The position numbers and the translations under genes are program-made. A model generated the notes under the pieces. That model was given only the letters and a program-made list of their open reading frames with translations. It was not told where the DNA came from and searched no databases. Positions 56,161 to 64,000 of a stretch of DNA of 64,000 nucleotides are shown here, piece by piece (the first letter of the stretch is position 1; every line of letters starts with the position of its first letter). Location: the NCBI RefSeq assembly GCF_000429925.1, contig NZ_KE386988.1, forward strand, positions 13,783 to 77,782. The letters run 5' to 3'. The DNA is from Desulfatirhabdium butyrativorans DSM 18734 (GTDB lineage Bacteria > Desulfobacterota > Desulfobacteria > Desulfobacterales > Desulfatirhabdiaceae).

Positions 56161-57686
56161 GCCGAGCGCCATTGCAAGAGGCTTCGGATGCGCTCTCCGG
56201 CTCTCAGATAGTGCTGCTTTTCGGTTCCGGTGAAGGCAATCCCGTAAATCACCGGGAAATAGATGAGTGACAATCCGGCTGCCGCCGTCAACCGGAGGTA
56301 ATCGGGAACGATCCAGAAGTGGACGGCTGCGGCGTATATCCCCATGACCATGCAGGCCCTCAGCATCACGAGTCCATAGGTGCGGACCCATTCTTCCGGT
56401 TTCAGGAATCCGACCGAGCGCATGGCGATCATCGGGCCGAGGATGCCTGCAAAAACGGTGATCGGAATCGCCGTTCCCAGGGCGACGCCCACCAGGCCCA
56501 TCGATTGCACCAGCAGCAGGCTCAGCCCGAGATTCGCCGCCCCCTCCACGATGTTCAGGAAACTGATGGTGGTATGCAGGGAAAGCCCACGCAGGAGATT
56601 GACGGTGGGATATTGGGAGAGGGCGATGCCGATGCCGATCGTCAGAATGACGAGAACCGGGTAACTTTCCGTAAAATCCCCCCCCACCCACCGCACGATG
56701 AAGGCCCTGCCCAGCACGAGAAACATCCCCCCGATATAGACGCTCAGAACGGATGCGATCTTGATGAGCAGGTAGTAGACATCCCGGAGGAGATCCGGGT
56801 TCCCCCGGGCGTCGAGGCCGCTGAACAGGGGGATGCTCATGCCGATGAAGGCAGCGACCGATTCCATGAAATAGGCGCTTAGCCGCGATGCGATGGCGTA
56901 GACGGCGACATGGGAAAGGGGACAGAAGGCCGAGATGACGACCAGATCGATCTGAAACCGCAGGATGTCCCCGATGGCTGCGATCAGGTTCTTGTAACTG
57001 TAGTCGAGCATCCGCAGGGCGGTTTCCATTCGGACGAAGCGCCTCGATAGATGCATATCCCCGTAGAGCATCCGATAGAGGACGACCAACAACAGGCCGC
57101 CTGCGGCATTGACCCCGAAGGTGATGAGGGCCAGGGCGACGATGCCGTGACCGCTCGAAAGCGCATACACGACGAGAGCCGCCCGAAGAACGGCCTTCAG
57201 CGTTTCGACTGCCGAAAGGATGTCCTGCCGAAGCCTGGCTTCGAAATATCCGATCCATGTTCTCAGCGGAAACTGAACGGCCGTATCGACGACGAGAACG
57301 ATCCATACCGCCTGGAACAGGGAGAACACGGTTTCCCGGGCCACCCATGCATGAATGGGCCGTGCACCGACGCCAAGACCGAAGGCGATGCAGATGCCGA
57401 TGCCGACGAACACGGCAAGTGCCGAGCAGAAGATCTCGCTTGCCAACCGCCCGTCTTGTTTCTCGAAGGCTTGGGGCAGGAATCGTTTGAGAGCGGAATT
57501 GAGGCCGAGATCGAGAAGGCCGGAAAACCCCATGATACCGCCGATGAGCGACCACAGGCCGAAGAGAGAAGAGCCGATATGCCGGATGATGAAGGGAGTC
57601 AGGACGAGACTCAATCCGACGCTGACGGCCAAGGAAAGGACGCGGCCGAGCGAGCCGAGGATAAGGCGCTGTCCGGTGCCGCTCAT
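56148..57686 (-). CDS. Polysaccharide flippase (Wzx/MVF family)
   Basis: A 512-residue integral membrane protein with about 12-14 helices, starting MSGTGQRLILGSLGRVLSLAVSVGLSLVLTPFIIRHIG and containing the Wzx-type GLWSLIGGIMGFSGLLDLGLNSAL. It would translocate lipid-linked oligosaccharides across the inner membrane. The ATG overlaps the stop of the upstream acyltransferase by four bases (ATGA), so the two are coupled. A longer in-frame reading upstream is out of register with the true acyltransferase gene. Confidence 0.88.
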   Translation of the reverse strand: MSGTGQRLILGSLGRVLSLAVSVGLSLVLTPFIIRHIGSSLFGLWSLIGGIMGFSGLLDLGLNSALKRFLPQAFEKQDGRLASEIFCSALAVFVGIGICIAFGLGVGARPIHAWVARETVFSLFQAVWIVLVVDTAVQFPLRTWIGYFEARLRQDILSAVETLKAVLRAALVVYALSSGHGIVALALITFGVNAAGGLLLVVLYRMLYGDMHLSRRFVRMETALRMLDYSYKNLIAAIGDILRFQIDLVVISAFCPLSHVAVYAIASRLSAYFMESVAAFIGMSIPLFSGLDARGNPDLLRDVYYLLIKIASVLSVYIGGMFLVLGRAFIVRWVGGDFTESYPVLVILTIGIGIALSQYPTVNLLRGLSLHTTISFLNIVEGAANLGLSLLLVQSMGLVGVALGTAIPITVFAGILGPMIAMRSVGFLKPEEWVRTYGLVMLRACMVMGIYAAAVHFWIVPDYLRLTAAAGLSLIYFPVIYGIAFTGTEKQHYLRAGERIRSLLQWRSAHSG

Positions 57687-58396
57687 GGCTTCAGGATCTT
57701 GACGATTTTGGCCGGATTCCCGGCGACAACGGCAAACGGCGGAACGACACCCGTGACAACGCTTCTGGCCGCAATGACTGCGGCTTCTCCGATGGTCGAC
57801 CCCTTCAGGACAAGCGCCCCTTCTCCGATCCAGACCCGATCGCCGATGGCGACGGGATGGACGTCTTCGGGATCGGGGGGAAGATGGGCGGTTCGCTTGT
57901 CGGGATCGAGGGGATGCCCGTCGTTGTCGAAGATGCCGACATTGGAGGCGATGTAGCCGTGGGAGCCGATCGAAATGGATCGGGCGACCCCGATGGTGAG
58001 GCCCGGCCCGAGATAGGTGTGGTCTCCGACCGTGAAGACGGGATCGTCGAAAATCTTCGATGCCGAAAACGTCGAACGGCTGTGCATCGTGACATCGGCT
58101 CCGAAGCGCATCCGGATCGGGCCGCTGATGTAGGGAAAGGCTCCCAGGACCTGAACGTATTGAAAGCGGGGGCCGACCGATTCGCATCGGCTGCGGAAGA
58201 GCGGATCGTAGTAGAAGAAGGTGGCGAACCTTCGAAAGAAAGCCCTTCGGGCGGTTCGCTCGTGATAGAGCAACCGGTAGAACGGGAGAACGGCATCCGG
58301 CAGATTGCCGTGCTGAAAGCCTTTGGCCATCCGGTAGAGGAAATCGGCGAAGGGGGTTTGGCGCCGTTTGATCCAGAGCGCCCATTTTTCGAACAT
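57683..58396 (-). CDS. Left-handed beta-helix acyltransferase 2
   Basis: A 237-residue hexapeptide-repeat transferase (ADVTMHSRSTF, TVGDHTYLGPGLTIGVARSISIGSHGYIASNVGI, VWIGEGALVLKGSTIGEAAVIAARSVVTG, FAVVAGNPAKIVK). The HPLDPDKR region has the substrate-side loop. It is cotranscribed with the flippase (four-base overlap) and lies ten bases after the gene at 58407, forming a three-gene surface-glycan operon. Confidence 0.84.
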   Translation of the reverse strand: MFEKWALWIKRRQTPFADFLYRMAKGFQHGNLPDAVLPFYRLLYHERTARRAFFRRFATFFYYDPLFRSRCESVGPRFQYVQVLGAFPYISGPIRMRFGADVTMHSRSTFSASKIFDDPVFTVGDHTYLGPGLTIGVARSISIGSHGYIASNVGIFDNDGHPLDPDKRTAHLPPDPEDVHPVAIGDRVWIGEGALVLKGSTIGEAAVIAARSVVTGVVPPFAVVAGNPAKIVKILKP

Positions 58397-58406
58397 CGGA
58401 TCATCC

Positions 58407-59582
58407 TCAGTGAGGGTTCAGATAGACATATCGGGGAACGACGAAATCTCTATACAGATTGGGGTCGCCGGATTTTCCGGCTTCCGCGGCCCGGGCGATG
58501 TTGTACATTTCCCGGGCGGATACATAGTGCAGCACGAAGCGCTTGCCGTCGTTGTATGCCTCTTCCAGATACCGAAAGAGCCGATCCGCTCCTTCGCCCA
58601 GCAGCACATCTCGGTCTTCCTCTCGGGCTCCGTGGGTATGCACCTTGATGAATACCCAGTCGGGCCTTCCGCTGACATGAATCCATTTGTTCACCCAGTA
58701 GTCCACCCTTCCCGGCGTGGGGGAATCGCTTGCATCGATGTTGGATTGTTCGATGCTCGGCTTGTGGGCCGTCTTTCGGGATTTCCATCGCAGGCCGATG
58801 ATCCCCTGCATCAAGAGCAGCCGGTCAGCGGGAGCCGGTTTTCCGACAGTCATGGGGATCGGATGGCAGGCATAGCCCTTGGGACGATCCGAAAAGCTGT
58901 TTCCATAGAAAAACGTGTTGGTCAACCAGGGTTGGGATTCGTTCGAGACAGGAAAGGTGAAATCGGCGAAGCACCCGGTTTCTTTCAGCAGGGCCGTCTC
59001 GTTGTTCACGCCGCAGAAGGCCCCGCCTTTTCGGGAATTGGCCAGGGCCCAGTCGCCGTGGATGAAGCCATAGGCTTTTCGACCGTCCGGAAGACAGAAG
59101 ACACCGCAGCGGGAAAACCGCTCGATGCAGTCGAGGAGTTTGTTTCGGAGGGTCACCTCGGTGTCCGGCCAAGGGGGCTGGTGGTCGTGATGCAGGTGCA
59201 TCTCCACTTCTCCGAAGCCCCGGCTGCACAGATCGACGATGCGCGGCAGATGGTCGTGACTGTCGTAATGGGGCGGAAAGAAAAACGTGTGCTGGGGATG
59301 GACGCCGTCGGCATCCCGGTGGCATCCGGCCATTTCGGGATAGTGCTCGGTCCAGGCACTGACCCGTTCGATCTGGCGGGCGGGATCGGCTTTTCGGTTT
59401 CCAGGTTCGAAATGATCCACGAATGCGAACAGCAGGTGGGTTTTTGTTGGCTTCCGAAAGAATATCTTCATCCAGACAGCCCGGAAGGTGTCGTGAACGA
59501 TCCACTGGTGCATGTTCTTGCGGTAGCCGATATAGCATGCCCCCATTGCCGCACAGGCGGCTGCAGTACTCCACAGCGGCAT
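58407..59582 (-). CDS. Uncharacterised protein, glycan-operon associated
   Basis: A 391-residue protein. A short N-terminal hydrophobic stretch (SSMPLWSTAAACAAMGACYIGY-like) is followed by LLFAFVDHFEPGN, FFFPPHYDSHDHLPRIVDLC, GEVEMHLHHDHQPPW and YGFIHGDWALANS. The pattern of Asp/His-rich strands resembles polysaccharide deacetylase or TIM-barrel-like enzymes, but I cannot place it in a family. The ATG at 59582 has an AAAGGA site; earlier in-frame starts lack one. It heads the operon with acyltransferase 2 and the flippase. Confidence 0.7.
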   Translation of the reverse strand: MPLWSTAAACAAMGACYIGYRKNMHQWIVHDTFRAVWMKIFFRKPTKTHLLFAFVDHFEPGNRKADPARQIERVSAWTEHYPEMAGCHRDADGVHPQHTFFFPPHYDSHDHLPRIVDLCSRGFGEVEMHLHHDHQPPWPDTEVTLRNKLLDCIERFSRCGVFCLPDGRKAYGFIHGDWALANSRKGGAFCGVNNETALLKETGCFADFTFPVSNESQPWLTNTFFYGNSFSDRPKGYACHPIPMTVGKPAPADRLLLMQGIIGLRWKSRKTAHKPSIEQSNIDASDSPTPGRVDYWVNKWIHVSGRPDWVFIKVHTHGAREEDRDVLLGEGADRLFRYLEEAYNDGKRFVLHYVSAREMYNIARAAEAGKSGDPNLYRDFVVPRYVYLNPH

Positions 59583-59775
59583 CGATGATTTCCTTTCGGG
59601 CTGGGTTGAAACACATCTTGACAGAAAAAACGGATTCTCCCATAGTACTTTGGAAAATGGAAATGCAGGATGCAAATCAGCATACTCTCTTCCTCTATTA
59701 CGAAATGGCCCAGAAATTCAAGAAGGATTCTGCTTGATGCCCGTGCGGCAATCATCAATTTATCGGAGGCTGTCG

Positions 59776-60291
59776 ATGAAATTCTCGATCTGCAAATTGT
59801 GTTGTGTTGTATGCTGCCTGTTCTGGCTGGCGGTCGTCTCGGGGTGTGATTCCATCGATTCCAAAGACGACAGCAATTTCAGCCTGACCCTGTCGGCCAA
59901 TCCGACGACACTCAACACCAAGGAATACAGCAATATCACAGCCACCCTCACTTATGCGGACAAAACGGTTTCTTCCTCCTCCAGCAGCACCACAACTACC
60001 GGGTCATCTGCCACCACCATCACGACCGGCACCGCTACCCCGGTGCCCAATCGTGTGGTGAGCTTCTCTTTCGTGCAGAACCAGAGCGGGGCCAAACTGA
60101 CCGTTGTCAACGGCACAACGGATGCCAATGGCCAGGCTGCGGCCATCTATCAGGCGGGGAATGTCGACGGCATCGATATCGTCCAGGCATCCATCGACAC
60201 CGGCCTCAATGCGAGGACCAGTGTGATTGTCGGAACGACGACAACAACAACGACAACGAGTTCAACAACGACGACAACGGTGGCGGGTTGA
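59776..60291 (+). CDS. Ig-like (Big-1 type) lipoprotein with Thr-rich tail
   Basis: A 171-residue secreted lipoprotein. A signal peptide with lipobox LAVVSGC (lipidated Cys near residue 24) precedes a single Big-1/invasin-like Ig domain (SLTLSANPTTLNTKEYSNITATLTY ... GTTDANGQAAAIYQAG). The C-terminus is a Thr-rich low-complexity tail encoded by imperfect ACA/ACG triplets, ending TTTTTVAG. A run of Ser/Thr also splits the domain near residues 70-95. The ORF may be shorter or longer in relatives because the repeat continues past the stop. Confidence 0.7.
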   Translation: MKFSICKLCCVVCCLFWLAVVSGCDSIDSKDDSNFSLTLSANPTTLNTKEYSNITATLTYADKTVSSSSSSTTTTGSSATTITTGTATPVPNRVVSFSFVQNQSGAKLTVVNGTTDANGQAAAIYQAGNVDGIDIVQASIDTGLNARTSVIVGTTTTTTTTSSTTTTTVAG

Positions 60292-60360
60292 AGGTTGTGG
60301 ATGGGAGGACGACTACGATTACGACAACGACAACGACAACGAAGACGATAGGGATAGGGA
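60236..60360. repeat. Simple-sequence repeat at the lipoprotein 3' end
   Basis: ACA/ACG-rich triplets (60236-60283) cover the Thr-rich tail. After the TGA stop a second repeat follows with three consecutive GACAAC hexamers, then GATAGG copies. The second part is in another frame, where it would encode alternating Asp/Asn/Tyr/Arg. Confidence 0.7.
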
Positions 60361-60448
60361 TACCGGAAACAAAGGCGATTGTTTTTTCGGGAAGCATTCG
60401 GGAACTGCATCGTTTTCGGGGTCGGAAGGTTCCGTCGGGAAATATGCC

Positions 60449-61450
60449 ATGAAATCAAAAGAGCCGTTTCAAGCGCTGGTCGTTTCCGTCGATTCGGAGG
60501 GAAAGCCGGTCCGAATCCTGACCACGCGGCATATCGACGATCTTCCGGATGGGGATGTCCTCATCCGGGTCCGGTATTCCTCCCTCAACTACAAGGATGC
60601 GCTCTCTGCTTCGGGTAACCGGGGTGTGACCCGCAACTACCCGCATACGCCCGGAATCGATGCGGCGGGTGAAGTCGTCGAGAGCAAGGACGCATCGTTT
60701 CATGCGGGGCAGGCGGTCCTGGTGACCGGGTATGATCTGGGGATGAATACTTCCGGGGGGTTCGCGCAATATATCCGGGTGCCGAAGGGTTGGGTTGTAC
60801 CGATTCCAAAAGGGTTGACCCTCAAAGAAACCATGATTTTCGGAACGGCCGGGTTCACTGCGGGGCTTTCGGTCAACAAAATCATCGCTCACGGGCTCTC
60901 ACCCGAGGAGGGAGACGTCCTGGTCACAGGCGCAACCGGCGGTGTCGGTACGATGGCCGTCGGAATCCTGGCGAAACTGGGCTATCGGGTCGTTGCGGCA
61001 TCGGGAAAACCGGATGCCGCCGAGCGGCTCAAAGCCATGGGTGTCGGCAGGGTCGTCTCCAGAAGCGAGGTGACAGACCATCCGGAGAAACCGTTGCTTC
61101 CCGCTAAATGGCACGGGGTTGTCGATACGGTCGGCGGTGATGTATTGGCCTGTGCCATCAAATCCACACATCCGCATGCTCCGGTAACGACTTGCGGCAA
61201 CATCGCATCGCCAAACCTTTCCCTGACGGTATATCCGTTCATTCTGAGAGGGGTGAGCCTGTATGGGATCGACTCCGCGCAGACGCCGATGCCGCTGCGG
61301 CGCTTCATCTGGGAAAAACTGGCCACCGAATGGCGGCCGGATGCGCTTTTGCAGATTTGCCGGGAGGTGACCCTCGAAGCACTCGAGACGGAAATTCAAA
61401 CCATGCTGGCCGGAAAGGGAGCGGGTCGGGTTCTGGTAAACATGGGTTGA
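60449..61450 (+). CDS. acuI: AcuI/YhdH-type acrylyl-CoA reductase (NADPH)
   Basis: A 333-residue medium-chain dehydrogenase/reductase without zinc-binding cysteines. It has RVRYSSLNYKDALSASG at the N-terminus, PGIDAAGEVVES, MIFGTAGFTAGLSV, the Rossmann VLVTGATGGVGTMAVGIL, and VVDTVGGDVLA. AcuI reduces acrylyl-CoA to propionyl-CoA with NADPH, and YhdH is its E. coli relative. The ATG at 60449 is used because the longer frame upstream is an extension of the simple-sequence repeat. Confidence 0.85.
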   Translation: MKSKEPFQALVVSVDSEGKPVRILTTRHIDDLPDGDVLIRVRYSSLNYKDALSASGNRGVTRNYPHTPGIDAAGEVVESKDASFHAGQAVLVTGYDLGMNTSGGFAQYIRVPKGWVVPIPKGLTLKETMIFGTAGFTAGLSVNKIIAHGLSPEEGDVLVTGATGGVGTMAVGILAKLGYRVVAASGKPDAAERLKAMGVGRVVSRSEVTDHPEKPLLPAKWHGVVDTVGGDVLACAIKSTHPHAPVTTCGNIASPNLSLTVYPFILRGVSLYGIDSAQTPMPLRRFIWEKLATEWRPDALLQICREVTLEALETEIQTMLAGKGAGRVLVNMG

Positions 61451-61473
61451 AGCCTTGAGATAGCCAAACCCGG

Positions 61474-62478
61474 TCAACCGCCGATCATCCAGGTTTTGGC
61501 CTCCTGAGCCGATCGGGGAAGCACCTGGATGGTGTCGCTGAATCCTGCGCCGCTGAGGCTCACCGAAACCCGGCTGTCCGTTGAAGCTTTGCTGTATCCT
61601 GCACAAATGCCCGCTGCAAGACCAAGCATGGACGCATCTTCCGTAAACTCCGGCAAGACGGCCGTCGGCCCTGGAATTCCCCGGGTTTTCAGCACCACAT
61701 CGACCGATGGCTCCACATACAGGAGCAACTGCTCATTTTCTTCTTTCGTTCTTCCCACGATCAGCCGTGTTTTCTCGCTCAACCGGAAATGCCTGCCAAA
61801 TCGCAACAAATGCAACTCCGATTCCCGGTATGCGCTCTGATGAGCGAACAAGTCCCGCAATCGCACCGAAAATCCCTTATCTGTCAGCAAACACCCACCT
61901 GCGGGTGTGGGATAGCTGCGGATACCCCATTGTTCCGCAAGAGTCATCTGGGCTTTTCGGCTCCTGCCGGAAATGGCCAGCAGCCTGGCTCGATCGACCC
62001 AGCCGTTCTTCTCGGGTACGGTTTCATCCAGCAGTTGGGCGCTGAGCGGTCTCAGAATATATCCGCTCCTTCCGGAATGTTTTTCGACATATCGAAGCGA
62101 AGGACGGGTTTGGGACATGGGGCGCTGACCCAGAACTTCCCCGCTGAAGAGAAAATCGAAACGGTTTTCATCCATCCATTCGCCTGCAAGCCGAAACATC
62201 AGGGTGTGACAATCCATGCAGGGATTCATGTGCTGCCCGTAACCGCAAGGTGGGGCGACGAGCATTTTCATGTAGGGAGCGGTGATGTTGCGGACCGTCA
62301 ACGGAATACGCAGCATGTTGGCGGCTTGTCTTGCCTTTTCGGCGGAGAAAAAAGGGGTTTCAAAGCTGATCCATTCGACCTCGACATGCTGTTGACGGAG
62401 GATCAGGGCGGAGAGCATACTGTCAAGCCCGCCCGAGCACAATCCAAGGCCGCGGGCTTTATTTTTGGCATGATTCAT
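61474..62478 (-). CDS. ThiI/MnmA-like PP-loop ATPase (tRNA sulfurtransferase-like)
   Basis: A 334-residue protein with an N-terminal PP-loop LCSGGLDSMLSAL (SGGLDS near residues 15-20), a conserved MNPCMDCHTLMF cysteine pair near residue 85, and DFLFSGEVLGQRPMSQ. The C-terminal part has no recognised THUMP or rhodanese domain. Such proteins are adenylation enzymes related to ThiI and MnmA and may thiolate tRNA or make thiazole sulfur. I chose the ATG at 62478; an ATG at 62511 adds eleven residues. It overlaps no neighbour. Confidence 0.78.
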   Translation of the reverse strand: MNHAKNKARGLGLCSGGLDSMLSALILRQQHVEVEWISFETPFFSAEKARQAANMLRIPLTVRNITAPYMKMLVAPPCGYGQHMNPCMDCHTLMFRLAGEWMDENRFDFLFSGEVLGQRPMSQTRPSLRYVEKHSGRSGYILRPLSAQLLDETVPEKNGWVDRARLLAISGRSRKAQMTLAEQWGIRSYPTPAGGCLLTDKGFSVRLRDLFAHQSAYRESELHLLRFGRHFRLSEKTRLIVGRTKEENEQLLLYVEPSVDVVLKTRGIPGPTAVLPEFTEDASMLGLAAGICAGYSKASTDSRVSVSLSGAGFSDTIQVLPRSAQEAKTWMIGG

Positions 62479-62502
62479 GATAGGGTTCCGGAACAATTTT
62501 GA

Positions 62503-62620
62503 GAGACTCATAAAAAGCTGAAAAATATCTCATTCCGTCATTTCTACGCAACTTGCTCCAGCGAATTGCATTCATCTGGAGCAATCCTGCCTGCAGGGCA
62601 TGACGGCTTTTTGTGAGTCC
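62503..62620. mobile_element. Short inverted-end element before nth
   Basis: GAGACTCATAAAAAGC at 62503-62518 pairs with GCTTTTTGTGAGTC at 62606-62619. The termini resemble family 2 (GACTCGCAAAAAGTC-like), but with one or two base changes, so membership is uncertain. Confidence 0.5.
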
Positions 62621-62633
62621 GGCAATTTTCAGG

Positions 62634-63344
62634 ATGTCATGGCGAGCAGAAACGATCGGCAGCGTGAAACGAACATCTGAAAACCAGCGGGTGACCGAGA
62701 TTATCGGAATCCTAAGTGGATGCTATCCGGATGTCAAGACGCAACTGGATCATGGGGATGCCTTTCAATTGCTGGTCGCCACCATTCTATCGGCGCAATG
62801 CACGGATCGCCAGGTCAATCGGGTAACACCCGGACTTTTTCGGAAATTTCCGAACCCGCAGGCATTTGCGGATGCGGACCCAACGCTTCTGGAAAATCTC
62901 GTTCGGCCCACAGGGTATTTTCGGAGCAAGGCCAGACACATTCGTGAGTGCGCCCGGGCAATCATCGGGCAATATGGCGGGCGGGTTCCGGATTCCCTCG
63001 ATGCATTGATCAAGCTGCCCGGGGTCGGTCGAAAAACGGCGAATGTCGTTTTGGGTGCCGCTTTCGGGCAGCAGACCATCGTGGTCGATACCCATGTCAA
63101 ACGGATCGCCAGGCGGCTTGGGCTGACCGGAAGCGCTGATCCGGGTCGCATCGAACAAGACCTGATGAAAGTCATTCCGAAAGCGGCGTGGAGCGCTTTT
63201 TCCCTTCAGCTTATTTATCTGGGGAGGGAATATTGTATCGCCAGAAAACCCAGATGCGCGGTTTGTCCCTTGAATGCCCTTTGCCCGTCTGCGATCCGGC
63301 CGGAAGAGAGCCCGGAAAAACTCGATGGGCGTGACGATGCATGA
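62634..63344 (+). CDS. nth: Endonuclease III
   Basis: A 236-residue DNA glycosylase/AP lyase that removes oxidised pyrimidines. The helix-hairpin-helix and catalytic Lys are in LPGVGRKTANVVL, and catalytic Asp is in VVDTHVKR. The C-terminal 4Fe-4S cluster motif is CIARKPRCAVCPLNALC (CX6CX2CX5C). Start at 62634 chosen because the GTG at 62613 lies in inverted-repeat sequence; the true N-terminus may be a few residues different. Confidence 0.93.
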   Translation: MSWRAETIGSVKRTSENQRVTEIIGILSGCYPDVKTQLDHGDAFQLLVATILSAQCTDRQVNRVTPGLFRKFPNPQAFADADPTLLENLVRPTGYFRSKARHIRECARAIIGQYGGRVPDSLDALIKLPGVGRKTANVVLGAAFGQQTIVVDTHVKRIARRLGLTGSADPGRIEQDLMKVIPKAAWSAFSLQLIYLGREYCIARKPRCAVCPLNALCPSAIRPEESPEKLDGRDDA

Positions 63345-63362
63345 AGAGGAGGGAGAAACACA

Positions 63363-63701
63363 ATGAATTTCAAAAACCTCGCCGAAAGGCTCGGTCTCGA
63401 TGAGGAAGATATAGTTGAAGTGGCGCAGCTTTTCATTCAGACGGCGCCTGTCGAACTCGAAAAACTGACCCGGGCGCACCAGACCCGGGATGCCAGACTC
63501 GCAGCGGAGGCGGCGCATTCCATCAAGGGCTCATCCAGCACGCTCGGGTTGGATGATACGGCAAAACTTGCCCAGCTTGTCGTCAGAAATGGCAGGGAGC
63601 AGGATATCGAAGCCCTCGACCAATCCCTGCCCAGGCTCATCGGTGTGTTGAAGGCGACCGTGGAAACTATTGCCGAGCAAATTCGTGATCGTCAACGTTA
63701 A
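63363..63701 (+). CDS. HPt domain phosphotransfer protein
   Basis: A 112-residue all-helical histidine phosphotransfer protein with phospho-accepting His in AAHSIKGSSSTLGL near residue 52. It relays phosphate between a hybrid kinase and a response regulator. It is 18 bases after nth and 30 bases before argS, and no kinase or regulator is adjacent. Confidence 0.82.
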   Translation: MNFKNLAERLGLDEEDIVEVAQLFIQTAPVELEKLTRAHQTRDARLAAEAAHSIKGSSSTLGLDDTAKLAQLVVRNGREQDIEALDQSLPRLIGVLKATVETIAEQIRDRQR

Positions 63702-63731
63702 CCCGGAATGATCGAGGAAGATTCCCTTTCC

Positions 63732-64000
63732 ATGAAACAACGATTGAACGAAGTGATTCGGCGGGCTCTGGATGCAGCCGTACAAAGCGGTACGCTTCCG
63801 GCAGCCCAGCCCTGGCCCGACATCGATATTGATATTCCCAAGATTTCGGCCCATGGCGATTTTGCCAGCAACATCGCCATGGTGCTGGCAAAATCGCTCA
63901 AGATGCCACCAAGGGCCATTGGCAAGGCGATTCTATCCCATATCGGCAATGAAGATGGTTTTCTGGCTTCAGCCGATATGGCAGGGCCGGGTTTCATGAA
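63732..64000 (+). CDS. argS: Arginyl-tRNA synthetase (5' part only)
   Basis: The first 89 codons of ArgS, which charges tRNA-Arg. The N-terminal additional domain is visible: MKQRLNEVIRRALDAAV, DIDIDIPKISAHGDFASNIAMVLAKSLKMPPRAIGKAIL and GPGFMK. The class-I HIGH and KMSKS motifs lie beyond the right edge. A GAGGAAG site precedes the ATG at 63732; an ATG at 63708 in frame is less likely. Confidence 0.9.
   Translation, partial: MKQRLNEVIRRALDAAVQSGTLPAAQPWPDIDIDIPKISAHGDFASNIAMVLAKSLKMPPRAIGKAILSHIGNEDGFLASADMAGPGFM

Noticed and set aside
55111-57555. 814-codon open frame on the minus strand over the FGE and flippase region
   Set aside because: Overlaps the FGE gene antisense and the flippase gene in another frame; composition is Arg/Pro/Ser-rich and no motif is present.

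Overview
The window looks like a chromosomal segment from a sulfate-reducing member of the Desulfobacterota. Supporting signs are a complete Tmc-type transmembrane electron-transfer complex (tetraheme cytochrome c3, HdrD-like FeS protein, cytochrome b subunit, Trp-rich subunit), a mitochondrial/spirochaete-type EF-G1, a full Liv ABC transporter, and many CoA-thioester enzymes. A Desulfatirhabdium-like organism would fit, because Cas12b (C2c1) homologues are known from that genus and a few other sulfate reducers. The assignment is inference.

Layout. 1-2.95 kb: thiC-thiM-thiE on the minus strand behind a TPP riboswitch with an intrinsic terminator. 3.3-6.4 kb: EF-G1 with an attenuator-like leader, then a small P-loop ATPase. 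6.7-7.9 kb: membrane metallophosphoesterase. 8-12.7 kb: livK-H-M-G-F. 13.3-16.3 kb: TonB-dependent receptor plus DUF4198 protein, bracketed by livF and a truncated livF copy. 16.9-21.9 kb: a type V-B CRISPR locus. 22.3-25 kb: DUF4143 ATPase, histidine-kinase remnant, VOC protein, response regulator. 25.1-28.9 kb: tmc genes. 29-33.4 kb: outer-membrane barrel and a giant SLBB export protein. 33.9-41.7 kb: EfpL-type factor, thymidylate-synthase-like protein, gyrB, dnaN, a small conserved protein, rdgC, EndoQ-like PHP nuclease. 41.7-50.5 kb: CoA-ligase, thiolase/DUF35 and enoyl-CoA hydratase genes around a divergent promoter. 50.7-60.3 kb: toroid protein, acyltransferases, alkaline phosphatase, zinc-ribbon sulfatase-modifying-like protein, flippase, lipoprotein. 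60.4-64 kb: AcuI-like reductase, PP-loop protein, nth, HPt protein, start of argS.

The most notable locus is 16.89-21.94 kb. A 1489-residue Cas12b-like effector (RuvC D761/E1206/D1354) lies upstream, on the same strand, of a three-repeat CRISPR array. Between them I find a well-formed candidate tracrRNA of about 80 nt. It has a sigma70-like promoter (TTGACT-N18-TATAAA), a 5' hairpin, a 7-bp closing stem, a 10-nt anti-repeat directly after that stem, and a T6 run. No cas1, cas2 or cas4 is present in the window, so this is a stand-alone interference module with only two spacers.

Intergenic space carries two families of short non-coding elements with terminal inverted repeats (ends GTGCCTGAACGG and TGATGGnCTCGCAAAAAGTC). 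They share a common core in one copy. There are also GTAGGGGCG palindromes, heptamer tandem repeats, and a GTCAGGT-plus-hairpin array at the left edge. I saw no tRNA or rRNA genes.
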